Assembly (NCBI GenBank): GCA_965660165.1
Contig: CBFHYU010000001.1
Coordinates: 186,001-250,000 of the forward strand
Direction: 5' to 3'
DNA length: 64,000 nucleotides
From: WTJO01 sp965660165
GTDB taxonomy: Bacteria; Pseudomonadota; Alphaproteobacteria; Puniceispirillales; Puniceispirillaceae
Position numbers and translations under genes: made by a program. A model generated the notes under the pieces. That model was not told the DNA's origin. It searched no databases and saw only the letters and a list, made by a program, of their open reading frames with translations. Numbering within the stretch: position 1 is the first letter of the stretch; every line of letters starts with the position of its first letter. Positions 26,202 to 36,536 of the stretch are shown one piece after another.

Positions 26202-29039
26202 TCAAAAATTATCAAAAATTGCCGTTAATGTATTGCGAATTTTATCTTGTGTTACCTGTTTGGTGATTTGCATGCCAAACACATCTTTTACATAAAACAC
26301 ATCAACTGCTTTCTCGCCATAGGTAGACACTGTTGCCGAATTTATCTGCAAATTAAGCTGTGCTAGATGATAGGTAATCTGATACAGCAAGCCTGGACGG
26401 TCAGGACCATTCACTTCAATCACGGTATGTGTTCTGCTTCGTTTATTGGTTACGATAATGCGTGGCGGCACATCCATAACCTTAATACGTCTTGAACGGT
26501 TTTCTGTTTTTTCCTTTAGCTGTTTGAATAGCGAAATATCGCCAGCTAGTGATTGTTCAATCAATGTTGCAAGCCGCTGTTTAATATAAGGGTCTGTTAC
26601 TGCCTGCCTGTCTTTTTGAATTCTAAACTGATCTAGAATTGTGCCGTCCTGACGGGTATTGATACGGGCATTCACAATCGAACAGCCTGAAATAGCGACC
26701 GAGCCAACAATCCGCGAAAATAAGCCTGAATGGTCACTTGCCATCACACATAAAATGGTGGAATTGCTATTCTGGTCATCTTGAAAATCAATTAGAATTT
26801 TATCTTTCGAGCTATCAAATTGCTGTACAAGGCTGGCATGATATAAATGGCTTTCCAGCCTGAAATTCGTCCAATAGCTTGGATAGAATTGATCAATATA
26901 GCGCTCTAGCGCATCTTGTGACCAATCTGGCAAGGCAGCGATCAGGCGTTCGATCGAATCAGAGACAGCTTGGGAAGATACTTCTGTTGGCGCGGCGCCA
27001 CCCAATACAGCTTCAGCACGATGATATAGCTGGCGCATCAGACTTGCCTTCCAGCCATTCCAGATTGCAGGCCCCACTGCCTGAATATCTGCAACTGTCA
27101 GACATAATAGCAATTTTAGCCGTTCAGGAGATTGCACCTGTTCTGCAAAATCTTCGATTGTCTGGGGGTCATTTAGATCATATCTAAAGGCTGTTTTGCT
27201 CATCAAAAGATGGTAGCGAACAAGCCAGATTACGGTTTCTGTTTCTTCATCACTTAACCCAAGCACAGGGCAAAGCTGGGCAGCAACATCAGCGCCAAGC
27301 TCAGAATGATCGCCCCCTCTGCCTTTCGCAATATCATGCAACAGCATCGCAACATATAATGCCCTGCGAGAATCAATTTTTGAGATCACAGCGCTGGCAA
27401 GTGGCGCCACATCCTGTAGCTTATTTTGTTCTATATCGCCTAAAAAGCCAACCGCTTTGAGCGTATGTTCATCTACGGTATAGCTGTGATACATATCAAA
27501 TTGCATCATGCCTACAATACGCCTGAAATCAGGCAGAAATTTGCCAAGCCACATAGATTCATTCATCAGACGCAATACCCGTTCGGGATTTGAGCTATCT
27601 GTCAGAATATCCAGAAATGTCTCAAAGGCTCTGGTGGAATGCAAATCAGAAGTACGCGCTGAACGCACCGCGCGGGTTATCCGCCGCAAACTATCAGGGT
27701 GAATATCAAGCTTGTTTTTCTGCGCCAGATAGAAAATACGCACAATCAGAGAGTAATTATTGCGAAACAGGCTTTCAGCTGGCAGATGCAACCAGCCATC
27801 TAGCAAAATAAACGGCGCAATATCTAGACCTGCAGGCACTGAAGATCGCAAAAATGAACGTAGTGAAAATCGCGGGCGCTCGGTAAAATCACTTCCTATT
27901 GCTGCACAAAAAATGCGGGTTAAATCACCTACCTGCCGTGCAGTAAGGTAGTAATATTTCATGAACCGTTCAACAGCGCGTAATCCGCCCTTATCTTGGA
28001 ATTTCATTACAGGCGCTATTTCGGTTTGGGCATCAAAAGTCAGCCTGTCATCTAGCCTGCCATGATGCAAATGCACAAAACAGCGAACACTCCATAAAAA
28101 GCGCTGTGATTCAGCAAATTTCCTAGCTTCTGACTCTCGTAATACGCCTGTTTTTAGCAATTCGGATATATCTTGAGTATGATATGAAAATTTTGCGATC
28201 CAAAATAGGGTATGCAGGTCACGCACCCCCCCTTTGCCTTCTTTTACATTTGGCTCAACCGCATATCGCGAGCCACCATGACGCAAAATCCGCTCATCTC
28301 TTTCTGCAAGCTTGAGGCTAACAAACTCTGGCACAGACTGGCGTGATAGCCATTTCTGAAAGGCTGAAATCTGTTTATTGCCAAGCGTTTCAGACCCTGT
28401 AACAAAGCGCATTTCAATAAGCGATGTACAGATCGTAATATCATCTTGTGCGGCCGAAATATTTTCAGCCATTGTGCGGGTAGCATGCCCAACCTTCAGC
28501 CCCAAATCCCATAAAAAATACAACATGCTTTCAATATAGCTGGTCTCTGTATCGCGGCTTATCGTAGCTTCTGTGATGAACAGCAAATCAACATCGCTAA
28601 ATGGTGCCAGCTCACCGCGCCCATAGCCCCCTGTTGCCATAATCGTAATTGGCTTCAGATCAGAAAAATAGCGCTGTGTAATAATCTCAGAGATTTGCTG
28701 AATAATTCTATCCATCAAATAGGCATGCATCCCAACATATAACGCACCATCACGGGTATCATATAGACGTGAAGCAAGCTGCGCCTTAGCGCTTTCAAGA
28801 TGATCTCGCACAGGCTCAAGCGCTGCTTGTCTAAACCCCTCTATCTGAGGCTGGCTATCTGCTATTTCTGCCAGCACAGCCTGTAAAGCTGGCAGATCTA
28901 AAATCTCTGCATCTGGCATGTTGAAAATCAGTGTGCGGGCGGCAGATAACGGGTCAAGCCCATTAAGCCATTGAGGCGCTGGTTTGGTGTTATCCAATAA
29001 TGCCCTGTCTGTATTTTGGGCAGATGGTAAGTGGGGCAT
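26202..29039 (-). CDS. glnD: Bifunctional uridylyltransferase/uridylyl-removing enzyme GlnD
   Basis: Glutamine sensor that uridylylates and de-uridylylates PII proteins. It has 945 residues. The nucleotidyltransferase motif is GGYGRGELAPFSDVDLLF (about residues 137-154). The HD domain has DEHTLKAVGFL and LLHDIAKGRGGDHSELG (about 520-600). Two C-terminal ACT domains start near VMASDHSGLFSRIVG and NGPDRPGLLYQITYHLA. AGGAC lies six bases before the ATG at 29039, which is nine bases after the mutS stop. All catalytic motifs look intact. Confidence 0.97.
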   Translation of the reverse strand: MPHLPSAQNTDRALLDNTKPAPQWLNGLDPLSAARTLIFNMPDAEILDLPALQAVLAEIADSQPQIEGFRQAALEPVRDHLESAKAQLASRLYDTRDGALYVGMHAYLMDRIIQQISEIITQRYFSDLKPITIMATGGYGRGELAPFSDVDLLFITEATISRDTETSYIESMLYFLWDLGLKVGHATRTMAENISAAQDDITICTSLIEMRFVTGSETLGNKQISAFQKWLSRQSVPEFVSLKLAERDERILRHGGSRYAVEPNVKEGKGGVRDLHTLFWIAKFSYHTQDISELLKTGVLRESEARKFAESQRFLWSVRCFVHLHHGRLDDRLTFDAQTEIAPVMKFQDKGGLRAVERFMKYYYLTARQVGDLTRIFCAAIGSDFTERPRFSLRSFLRSSVPAGLDIAPFILLDGWLHLPAESLFRNNYSLIVRIFYLAQKNKLDIHPDSLRRITRAVRSARTSDLHSTRAFETFLDILTDSSNPERVLRLMNESMWLGKFLPDFRRIVGMMQFDMYHSYTVDEHTLKAVGFLGDIEQNKLQDVAPLASAVISKIDSRRALYVAMLLHDIAKGRGGDHSELGADVAAQLCPVLGLSDEETETVIWLVRYHLLMSKTAFRYDLNDPQTIEDFAEQVQSPERLKLLLCLTVADIQAVGPAIWNGWKASLMRQLYHRAEAVLGGAAPTEVSSQAVSDSIERLIAALPDWSQDALERYIDQFYPSYWTNFRLESHLYHASLVQQFDSSKDKILIDFQDDQNSNSTILCVMASDHSGLFSRIVGSVAISGCSIVNARINTRQDGTILDQFRIQKDRQAVTDPYIKQRLATLIEQSLAGDISLFKQLKEKTENRSRRIKVMDVPPRIIVTNKRSRTHTVIEVNGPDRPGLLYQITYHLAQLNLQINSATVSTYGEKAVDVFYVKDVFGMQITKQVTQDKIRNTLTAIFDNF

Positions 29040-29048
29040 AGTACCGTC

Positions 29049-31748
29049 CTATCTCTTATCGGCTAGCTGTTTAAGCTCATAAATAAGCTCAAGTGCGGCA
29101 CGTGGGCTCAGACTATCTGGCTCTATTTCTGCCATCCTGTCTTCTAGCAACGAGCCCATTTCGTTATTATAGGGATGGCTGGTATAGGGATGGCTAGCCT
29201 GCTCTTGTGGTTCGGCAATTTGTGCAAATAGTGGCAAATTATCCGTCACTGCTTGCTGTTCTTTTGCGCGTGCTTCTAGTGTTACAACCATCTGGGCTGC
29301 CCGCCTCGTCACCATCTCAGGCAGGCCAGCTAGTCTGGCAACATGCACCCCATATGATTTATCAGCGCTGCCTTGTGCTACCTTATGCAAAAACACAATA
29401 TCCTGTTTCCATTCCCTAACTTGCATAGAATAGCATGCAAGGTTTTTGAGCTGGCTTTCTAGTGCAGTTAATTCATGATAATGGGTGGCAAACAGCGTTC
29501 GGCATCCAATCTGATTATGCAGATATTCAAGCGCTGACCATGCGATCGCCAGCCCATCCCATGTGGCTGTGCCGCGACCAATTTCATCTAATATCACCAC
29601 AGAACGATTTGTTGACTGATTCAGAATCGCGGCTGTTTCAACCATCTCAACCATAAAGGTAGATTGCCCACGTGCCAGATCATCAGATGCCCCTACTCGG
29701 CTAAAAATTCTGTCTGCAATGCCGATATCTGCTTTATCTGCGGGCACATATATCCCTGCCTGAGCCAGAATTACCAGATGCGCATTCTGTCTTAAAAAGG
29801 TAGATTTACCCGCCATATTTGGCCCTGTTAATAGCCAGATATTTGCCTCATCATCTAGCAGGCAATCATTGGTCACAAAATGCTGTTCTGCGCTTAGCAT
29901 CTGTTCGACAACACAATGCCTGCCCGCCACTATCTCAAAGCGAGTATCATCATATAACATAGGTCTGGTAAAATGATGATTTTGCTGCAATCTCGCCGTT
30001 GATAGAGCTACATCCAGCTCTGCCAACGCGGCGGCGGCGGCGATTACCTCATCTGCATGGCTAGCAACAAGCGATCGTAATTCTTCAAATATTTCTAGCT
30101 CCAGCGCAAGTGTCTGATCTGCGGCTGAAGAAAGCTGTTTTTCAAGCTCAGCTAATTCTGTGGTGGTAAAACGCACTGTCTGCGCTGTGGTCTGGCGGTG
30201 AATAAAATCAGGGTTAGACATCATTTTATCTGCATGACCCGCGCGAACATCTATATGATAGCCAAGCACATTATTATGTTTGATCTTCAACGATGATATT
30301 TGTGTCTGCTCAGAATATCGTGCCTGTAATGCTGCGATCAGCCGCCTGCTTTCATCTCGTAGCTGGCGCAAATGATCCAAATCTTCACGATAACCCTGAG
30401 AGATAAATTGACCATCACGCGCCAATAAGGGAAGCTCATCTGCTAAGGCAGGTAAAATTTCATCTGCCAATGTTGCAGGGGCGGCCGCCCGCTGTGCAAT
30501 GGTGATTATCTGGGTGCGATTATGCCCATAGCTGTCTTCTTGATCAGGATGCGAGGCAGTCTCTGACAGATTTACAAATATCTGGCGTGCCAGCAATAAT
30601 GAACGCGCAAGACCAGCTAGATCACGTGGCCCTCCTCTGCGTGCCAGCAGACGTGACAGGGCGCGCTCAATATCGGACAGCTGCGATAGATAATTCGCAC
30701 AAATCTGACCTGCCTGTTGATGCGCACAAAACCAATCTGCAAGGTTAAGCCTGCCCTCTATGGTGGCACGATCGGTAAGCGGTGTTGATATTCTGGTAAA
30801 TAATAATCTTGCGCCTGCAGCACTGGAGGTATTGTCAATCGCATGAAGCAGGCTGTTTTTTTTCTCGCCTGACAGGGTATGTGTAATCTCTAGCGACCGT
30901 CTAGTCGCAGCATCAATATCAACAACCGAGCTACTGCCTAGAATATGCGGCCTAGATAGGCGCGGCATCTGTTCTAGCTGGGTAACATTCAAATAGCTAA
31001 GCAAGCCGCCAAGCGCACTTACCATAGCAGGGCTAAATGCGCCTAAACCATCAAGCGATTTCAGCTTAAAAAACGCCAATAAGGACTGTGTGCCTGACTT
31101 GCTGTCAAAGCTGGTCGCAGGCGCGCTTACGGTGGGATAAAATTCAGCTATAGGCGCTATCAACCCATGACAATCTTCTGGATAAATAAGCTCGGCAATG
31201 GCAAGCCTGACAAGTAAATTTTCAAGCTGCTCAGGCGCAAAATCCTGAACCGTTAGACTGCCTGTAGACATATCTGTCCAGCTAAGCGCATACTGGCCGC
31301 CCACCCGCCCTATAGCTGCCAGAATATTATGCTGACCTGGCTGAAGCAGCTCATCCTCTTGAATTGTGCCAGGCGTGATCACCCGAACTACCTGACGCGG
31401 CAAAGGGCCTTTACCGCCCTTTTTCTTAAAACTTTCAGGGGTTTCAGATTGCTCGCACACAGCGACCCGAAACCCTTGCTTGATAAGGCGCGGCAAATAG
31501 CTATCCATCGCGTGAACAGGCACTCCGCACATCGGAATATCCTTGCCCTCATGCTGTCCGCGATGGGTTAGGGCAATACCAAGTGCTGATGCTGCCAATT
31601 CCGCATCATGGAAAAACATTTCATAAAAGTCGCCCATACGATAAAACAGTAAAATATCAGGGTACTTTTCCTTGATTGTCTGATATTGTGCCATCATGGG
31701 GGTAAGGCTGGATTTATCAGATGAAGATATGGAATTATGTTGCGCCAT
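29049..31748 (-). CDS. mutS: DNA mismatch repair protein MutS
   Basis: Mismatch-binding ATPase. It has 899 residues from ATG 31748 (MAQHNSISSSD). The mismatch-recognition motif is FYRMGDFYEMF (Phe-x-Glu form), and the Walker A motif GPNMAGKSTFLRQ is near residue 640. VILDEIGRGTATWDGLAIAW and LFATHYHELTALE are MutS signatures. The frame stays open to 31805, but a start there would overlap the divergent maeB promoter and add a non-conserved 19 residues. A second in-frame ATG pair about 17 codons further in is another possible start. It is followed nine bases later by glnD. Confidence 0.95.
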   Translation of the reverse strand: MAQHNSISSSDKSSLTPMMAQYQTIKEKYPDILLFYRMGDFYEMFFHDAELAASALGIALTHRGQHEGKDIPMCGVPVHAMDSYLPRLIKQGFRVAVCEQSETPESFKKKGGKGPLPRQVVRVITPGTIQEDELLQPGQHNILAAIGRVGGQYALSWTDMSTGSLTVQDFAPEQLENLLVRLAIAELIYPEDCHGLIAPIAEFYPTVSAPATSFDSKSGTQSLLAFFKLKSLDGLGAFSPAMVSALGGLLSYLNVTQLEQMPRLSRPHILGSSSVVDIDAATRRSLEITHTLSGEKKNSLLHAIDNTSSAAGARLLFTRISTPLTDRATIEGRLNLADWFCAHQQAGQICANYLSQLSDIERALSRLLARRGGPRDLAGLARSLLLARQIFVNLSETASHPDQEDSYGHNRTQIITIAQRAAAPATLADEILPALADELPLLARDGQFISQGYREDLDHLRQLRDESRRLIAALQARYSEQTQISSLKIKHNNVLGYHIDVRAGHADKMMSNPDFIHRQTTAQTVRFTTTELAELEKQLSSAADQTLALELEIFEELRSLVASHADEVIAAAAALAELDVALSTARLQQNHHFTRPMLYDDTRFEIVAGRHCVVEQMLSAEQHFVTNDCLLDDEANIWLLTGPNMAGKSTFLRQNAHLVILAQAGIYVPADKADIGIADRIFSRVGASDDLARGQSTFMVEMVETAAILNQSTNRSVVILDEIGRGTATWDGLAIAWSALEYLHNQIGCRTLFATHYHELTALESQLKNLACYSMQVREWKQDIVFLHKVAQGSADKSYGVHVARLAGLPEMVTRRAAQMVVTLEARAKEQQAVTDNLPLFAQIAEPQEQASHPYTSHPYNNEMGSLLEDRMAEIEPDSLSPRAALELIYELKQLADKR

Positions 31749-31765
31749 GTTGCTAGATAAAGCCT

Positions 31766-31793
31766 CTGAATTTCGTCCCTGAACCAGTATAAT
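31766..31793 (+). promoter_or_regulatory. Promoter for the malic enzyme gene
   Basis: A perfect -10 TATAAT (31788-31793) is preceded by a weak -35 CTGAAT (31766-31771) at 16 bases. Transcription would start near 31800, 20 bases before the maeB ATG. On the opposite strand the same bases offer a TATACT-like -10 for mutS, so the divergent promoters may overlap. Sequence match only. Confidence 0.45.
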
Positions 31794-31819
31794 AGAACTA
31801 CACAAGATAGAACGCTACC

Positions 31820-34072
31820 ATGAAAAAGTCATTAAAACAGGATGCTTTGGATTTTCATTCAGATGGTCGTCCTGGAAAATTGGAAATCAGCCCAACAAAA
31901 CCGCTTACCACACAACGAGACTTATCGTTGGCTTATTCTCCTGGTGTTGCAGAGCCATGTCTTGCTATTGAAGCCAGCCCTGAAAAAGCATATGACTATA
32001 CAGCCAAAGGCAATATGGTTGCGGTCATTTCAAACGGCACTGCTGTTCTAGGACTTGGCAATATTGGGGCAGCGGCTTCTAAGCCTGTGATGGAAGGCAA
32101 GGCTGTTCTGTTCAAAAAATTCGCAGATATTGATGGTATCGATCTTGAGCTAGATACTGAAGAGGTTGACGAATTTGTAGCAGCGGTAAAGCTGATGGGC
32201 CCTTCTTTTGGCGGTATCAATCTTGAAGATATCAAATCGCCTGAATGTTTTATCATTGAACAGCGTTTGCGCGAAATCATGGATATACCCGTATTTCATG
32301 ATGATCAGCATGGCACTGCCATTATCGCGGCCGCAGGTTTGATTAACGCGCTTCATATTACAGGGCGCGAGATGAAAGATGTCAAAGTTGTACTGAATGG
32401 GGCTGGGGCTGCCTCAATCGCCTGTGTTGAATTGATAAAGGCTATGGGCGTCAAACATGAACATGTGATTTTATGTGATCGTCAGGGGGTTATCTATCAG
32501 GGTCGTGAAGATGGTATGAACCAGTGGAAATCTGCGCATGCTGTGCCGACAAATGCCCGCAATCTTGAAGAAGCGCTAGAGGGCGCAGATGTATTTATGG
32601 GTCTGTCAGTTGCTGGTGCGCTAACCAAAAAAATGATTAAGAAAATGGCGGCACGGCCTATCATTTTCGCAATGGCAAATCCAGATCCTGAAATCATGCC
32701 AAATGAGGCCAAAGCCGCACGCCCAGATGCGATTATCGCTACTGGCAGGTCTGATTTTCCAAATCAGGTAAATAATGTGCTTGGGTTCCCCTATATTTTC
32801 AGAGGGGCGCTTGATGTTCGGGCATCAGCTATCAATGAAGAGATGAAAATTGCGGCCGCCAACGCAATTGCGATGCTGGCACGAGAAGATGTTCCAGATG
32901 AGGTAAATTCCGCCTATTCAGGGGCTAGTCTGAAATATGGCGAAGAATATATCATCCCTGCACCTTTTGACCCTCGCCTGATTTCGGCAGTATCCTCTGC
33001 CGTTGCAGAAGCAGCGATGGTCTCAGGGGTTGCCAGACGTCCCATTAAAGACATGGAAGGCTATCGCAGAGACCTGTCTGGCAGGCTAGATCCTGCTGCT
33101 AATTTTCTGCAAGATGTGTTCAAAACCATCACGCCTTTGCAACGCCGTGTGGTATTCACCGAAGGCGAAGAAGAAGTCTCAATCAGAGCCGCGCTTGCCT
33201 TTAAGAATGCAGGGTATGGCCAGCCAATCTTGCTTGGCAGAGAGCAACGTGTAAAAGACAAGATGACTGAACTTGGTCTTGATGGCACTGAAAATATTGA
33301 AATTACAAATGCCAAAATTTCTGATCACAATGATCACTATATCAAATTTCTCTATCGCAAATTACAGCGCAAGGGCATGATGGAACGCGATTGCCAGCGC
33401 ATGGTGAACCTAGATAGAAATGTGTTTGCCGCCTGTATGGTGGTGAATGGCCATGCAGATGCGCTTGTTACGGGCATGACGCGTCCCTTTACCAAAAGCT
33501 TTGAGCATGTCACCCGTGTGATCAACCCAAAGCCAAATACTGAATTCTGTACAACCTCTATGCTGATTTCAAAGGGCAGAACCGTATTTATTGGCGACAC
33601 CTCAATCCATGAACGCCCAACAGCAGAACAGATGGCAGATATTGCAGTAGCGATTGCCAACAAAGCCAGAGCTATGGGCTATAGCCCACGTGTTGCCTTT
33701 TTGTCATTTTCTAATTTTGGCCAGCCATCATCTAGCATTATCCAGCATCCACACAATGCGGCCGCTATTCTAGATGAACGTGGAGTTGATTTTGAATATG
33801 AAGGCGAGATGACAGCAGATATTGCGCTAGATTTTGATCTGATGCAGTCACGCTATCCCTTTTCACGCCTGACAGGGCCTGCCAATATTCTGGTGATGCC
33901 AGGATTACATGCCGCCAATATTTCATTCCAGATTATGCAATATCTAGGAGGCGGCAGTGTCATAGGGCCCCTTATCCTAAATGCGGAACATCCATTCCAA
34001 ATTAGCTCAATGAGCTCATCTGTGAATGATCTTGTAAATGCAGCCGCCATCGCCGCATATGGTTCAGTTTAG
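31820..34072 (+). CDS. maeB: NADP-dependent malic enzyme with C-terminal phosphotransacetylase-like domain
   Basis: Oxidatively decarboxylates malate to pyruvate, making NADPH. It has 750 residues, the length of the hybrid MaeB class. The malic enzyme part covers about 1-420: SLAYSPGVAEPCLAI, the VFHDDQHGTAIIAAAGLINAL block and the nucleotide-binding VLNGAGAASIACVELIKAMG. The C-terminal PTA-like domain (about 430-745) includes TRPFTKSFEHVTRVINPKPN and SQVRYPFSRLTGPANILVMPGL-like motifs. In this class the PTA part is regulatory, sensing acetyl-CoA, rather than catalytic. Divergent from mutS, as in many alphaproteobacteria. Confidence 0.96.
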   Translation: MKKSLKQDALDFHSDGRPGKLEISPTKPLTTQRDLSLAYSPGVAEPCLAIEASPEKAYDYTAKGNMVAVISNGTAVLGLGNIGAAASKPVMEGKAVLFKKFADIDGIDLELDTEEVDEFVAAVKLMGPSFGGINLEDIKSPECFIIEQRLREIMDIPVFHDDQHGTAIIAAAGLINALHITGREMKDVKVVLNGAGAASIACVELIKAMGVKHEHVILCDRQGVIYQGREDGMNQWKSAHAVPTNARNLEEALEGADVFMGLSVAGALTKKMIKKMAARPIIFAMANPDPEIMPNEAKAARPDAIIATGRSDFPNQVNNVLGFPYIFRGALDVRASAINEEMKIAAANAIAMLAREDVPDEVNSAYSGASLKYGEEYIIPAPFDPRLISAVSSAVAEAAMVSGVARRPIKDMEGYRRDLSGRLDPAANFLQDVFKTITPLQRRVVFTEGEEEVSIRAALAFKNAGYGQPILLGREQRVKDKMTELGLDGTENIEITNAKISDHNDHYIKFLYRKLQRKGMMERDCQRMVNLDRNVFAACMVVNGHADALVTGMTRPFTKSFEHVTRVINPKPNTEFCTTSMLISKGRTVFIGDTSIHERPTAEQMADIAVAIANKARAMGYSPRVAFLSFSNFGQPSSSIIQHPHNAAAILDERGVDFEYEGEMTADIALDFDLMQSRYPFSRLTGPANILVMPGLHAANISFQIMQYLGGGSVIGPLILNAEHPFQISSMSSSVNDLVNAAAIAAYGSV

Positions 34073-34145
34073 TATCTGGTTAACATAAGAGGCATGATTA
34101 TGGTATCAGCATGTGGCAAGTGCCATAGGGTCAACGCTGATTGAT

Positions 34146-35567
34146 ATGAAAACCCTGTATCGTAAACGACAAGCTATCTATCATATTCTCAGGATAAGCT
34201 TTGGGTTTATTGGCACTATCTGTCTGTTATTTTTGGCAGGGCAAATTTCGTTATTCTCGGCAGTGTTAATCATCGTTGCTGGAATCTTTGTGGGCTTTGT
34301 AATAGCCGAGAATGAGTTGCAAATTCTTCAGCTTATGAAGGATTATTTTGCCTCAAGAATGCATGCCAGCGAGACAGACACATCACCTAGATTATCAGTC
34401 CAACATACGTTTGATGAGAAATCACCCATTTCAGAATTATTTTGGCTGGTTTCTGTGTCAGAAGATCAGCATGAAAAGCGCTTCAAAAAACTGCAAACTG
34501 AAAATCATTATCTTAATGAGACTATCCGAAATCTTCCATTTCCGCTTATTTTGCTGAATAAGCGAGGCTATGTTATCGAATATAATACGCAAGCTACTCA
34601 GCTTTTCGGCACTATCCAGCTGCAAAAGCCAGTAGCCTTTTTTATTCATGATAATGAAGCGATAGAGCGTATTGAGGCTGTCACTAAGGGTGAACGTCAT
34701 CACGATGTTGTCGAGTTGACTAGGCGCGAGAATAAGGATCAGATTTTTGAGCTTCTGATCTCAAATTTCGCGGCAGATGATAATTTACAAACAGCCCTCA
34801 TTCTGATGGATAGATCAGAAGCTAAAATAGCTGAGACCATGCGGGTAGATTTTGTGGCAAATGTCAGTCATGAGCTGAGGACACCTCTTACCTCTGTGCT
34901 TGGATTTGTGGAAACATTAAGAGGTCCTGCTGGCGATGATAAAGCCACCAGAGATAAATTTCTGGCAATCGTTGAAAACCAAGCTGCAAGGATGGTGCGG
35001 CTTGTTTCAGATCAGCTTTCACTATCATCGATTGAACGTCAGGAAGCCAAACAGCCAAGAACGATTATATCCCTCAGCCCGCTGGTAGATCATGTATCAG
35101 AGTTATTAAGGGGGCAGGCTGAAGAAAAAAATACACATATCAACATTATCAAACCAAAAGAAGAGGTCAAGATAATCGGTGACAGTGACGAGATCACCCA
35201 AATGCTGCAAAATCTAGTCGAAAACGCTATCAGATACGGGCATAATTCATCTGAAGTGAGGATAATTATCACAGCAGATGATAATAACGCCAATAGTGTA
35301 GGCGCACATACTGCATCTCACCATACGTCTTTTGCCAGCATCGCGGTCGAAGATGAAGGTGAAGGTATTGATACCAGCCACATCCCACGACTGACAGAGA
35401 GATTCTATCGGGTTGATAAGGGCAGGTCACGTGATAATGGCGGTACTGGTCTGGGGCTGGCGATTGTAAAACATATCGTCAACAGGCATCGTGGCCAGCT
35501 GATCATCACGTCAGAAATTGGAACTGGTAGCCGATTCTGTGTATTGCTTCCAAAACCACCTGCCTGA
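34146..35567 (+). CDS. phoR: Phosphate regulon sensor histidine kinase PhoR
   Basis: Membrane histidine kinase for the phosphate-starvation response. It has 473 residues from ATG 34146; an in-frame GTG at 34113 would add eleven. Two membrane spans (about residues 14-32 and 36-54) are joined by only a few residues, so there is no periplasmic sensor domain. This fits PhoR, which senses through the Pst transporter and PhoU. A PAS domain (about 120-215), HisKA with FVANVSHELRTPLTSVLGF (phospho-His near 238) and an HATPase domain with N box QNLVENAIRYG and G boxes DEGEGID and GGTGLGLAIVKHI follow. phoB lies downstream with its own Pho box. Confidence 0.92.
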   Translation: MKTLYRKRQAIYHILRISFGFIGTICLLFLAGQISLFSAVLIIVAGIFVGFVIAENELQILQLMKDYFASRMHASETDTSPRLSVQHTFDEKSPISELFWLVSVSEDQHEKRFKKLQTENHYLNETIRNLPFPLILLNKRGYVIEYNTQATQLFGTIQLQKPVAFFIHDNEAIERIEAVTKGERHHDVVELTRRENKDQIFELLISNFAADDNLQTALILMDRSEAKIAETMRVDFVANVSHELRTPLTSVLGFVETLRGPAGDDKATRDKFLAIVENQAARMVRLVSDQLSLSSIERQEAKQPRTIISLSPLVDHVSELLRGQAEEKNTHINIIKPKEEVKIIGDSDEITQMLQNLVENAIRYGHNSSEVRIIITADDNNANSVGAHTASHHTSFASIAVEDEGEGIDTSHIPRLTERFYRVDKGRSRDNGGTGLGLAIVKHIVNRHRGQLIITSEIGTGSRFCVLLPKPPA

Positions 35568-35591
35568 CAGATTATTTCTGTTCCCGTTCAC

Positions 35592-35610
35592 ATGTCATAA
35601 AACTGTCATA
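35592..35610 (+). promoter_or_regulatory. Pho box upstream of phoB
   Basis: Two perfect copies of TGTCATA (35593-35599 and 35604-35610) are separated by AAAC, giving the 11-base period of a PhoB-binding direct repeat. It is nearly identical to the classical CTGTCATA-AAAC-TGTCAT form. It lies between phoR and phoB, so PhoB probably activates its own transcription. The Pho box would replace the -35 element; the -10 is not clear. Consensus knowledge plus direct sequence reading. Confidence 0.82.
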
Positions 35611-35745
35611 TGCTATGGGTATCACAGGGGTGTTGATTATATTTCGAAACTGTGATGAAAGTGATATATTAGCTGTATGAATACCATCTTAAATACGGGC
35701 TTAAATACAGGCTTTGGTAAAGACGAGTTTAGCGAGCAGTCCATC

Positions 35746-36438
35746 ATGGAAGATGCTACGATTTTAATTGTTGAAGATGATTCTGATATTCAGACCTTGC
35801 TTGAGTTTAATTTTCAGCAAGCAGGCTATCATGTGGTAATCGCCGCAGATGGCGAAGAGGGTCTGATGATGGCACGTGAATGCCAGCCTCAGCTTATTGT
35901 GCTAGACTGGATGATGCCGAATATGTCAGGGCTTGAGCTATTGCGCAGATTACGCAATCGTGATGCCACAGCTGAAATCCCTATCATCATGCTTACTGCA
36001 AAAGCAGATGAAACAGACAGGCTAAGAGGATTGGATACAGGGGCTGATGATTATGTCACAAAACCCTTTAGTCCAGCAGAATTGCTTGCCCGTACCAGAG
36101 CATTATTGCGCCGAAGTTCAGGGACAAATCAACAGCGCCTTAGCTGTGACGATCTGGAAATGGATATGGTCACAAAACGGGTACGGCGCGGTAATATTGA
36201 CATAAAGCTTGGCCCAAAGGAATTTCGGCTTCTTGAACATTTTTTGCGTAATCAGGGGCGTGTTTTTTCGCGTGACCAGCTGCTTGACCAAATTTGGGGG
36301 CATGATGTGTATGTTGAAGTGCGCACTGTGGATGTGCATATTAGACGCCTAAGAAAAGCGATCAATCTTGAACATAAGCCTGATCTGATCCGCACTGTTC
36401 GTTCAATGGGGTATTCTTTAGAAGCGCCCTCTGCCTGA
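35746..36438 (+). CDS. phoB: Phosphate regulon response regulator PhoB
   Basis: OmpR-class transcription factor activated by PhoR. The receiver domain starts at ATILIVEDDSDIQTLLEF and has the phospho-acceptor Asp in LIVLDWMMPNMSGLELL, the conserved Thr/Ser in IIMLTAKA and Lys in DYVTKPFSPAEL. The winged-helix C-terminal domain ends RTVDVHIRRLRKAIN and IRTVRSMGYSLE. From ATG 35746 it has 230 residues, the usual length, with GAGCAG about seven bases upstream. The frame is open back to an ATG at 35677, giving a 23-residue extension (with an NTG repeat) that relatives lack. A TATATT box lies six bases before that ATG. Confidence 0.94.
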   Translation: MEDATILIVEDDSDIQTLLEFNFQQAGYHVVIAADGEEGLMMARECQPQLIVLDWMMPNMSGLELLRRLRNRDATAEIPIIMLTAKADETDRLRGLDTGADDYVTKPFSPAELLARTRALLRRSSGTNQQRLSCDDLEMDMVTKRVRRGNIDIKLGPKEFRLLEHFLRNQGRVFSRDQLLDQIWGHDVYVEVRTVDVHIRRLRKAINLEHKPDLIRTVRSMGYSLEAPSA

Positions 36439-36536
36439 AATGCGCCAAAACCACCTGCATGATACCGATTTTACTTGAGATCGCGCCGTTACTGCGTCAC
36501 ATAGTATGACGAGGTTATATTGGTCAGAGGACAGGC

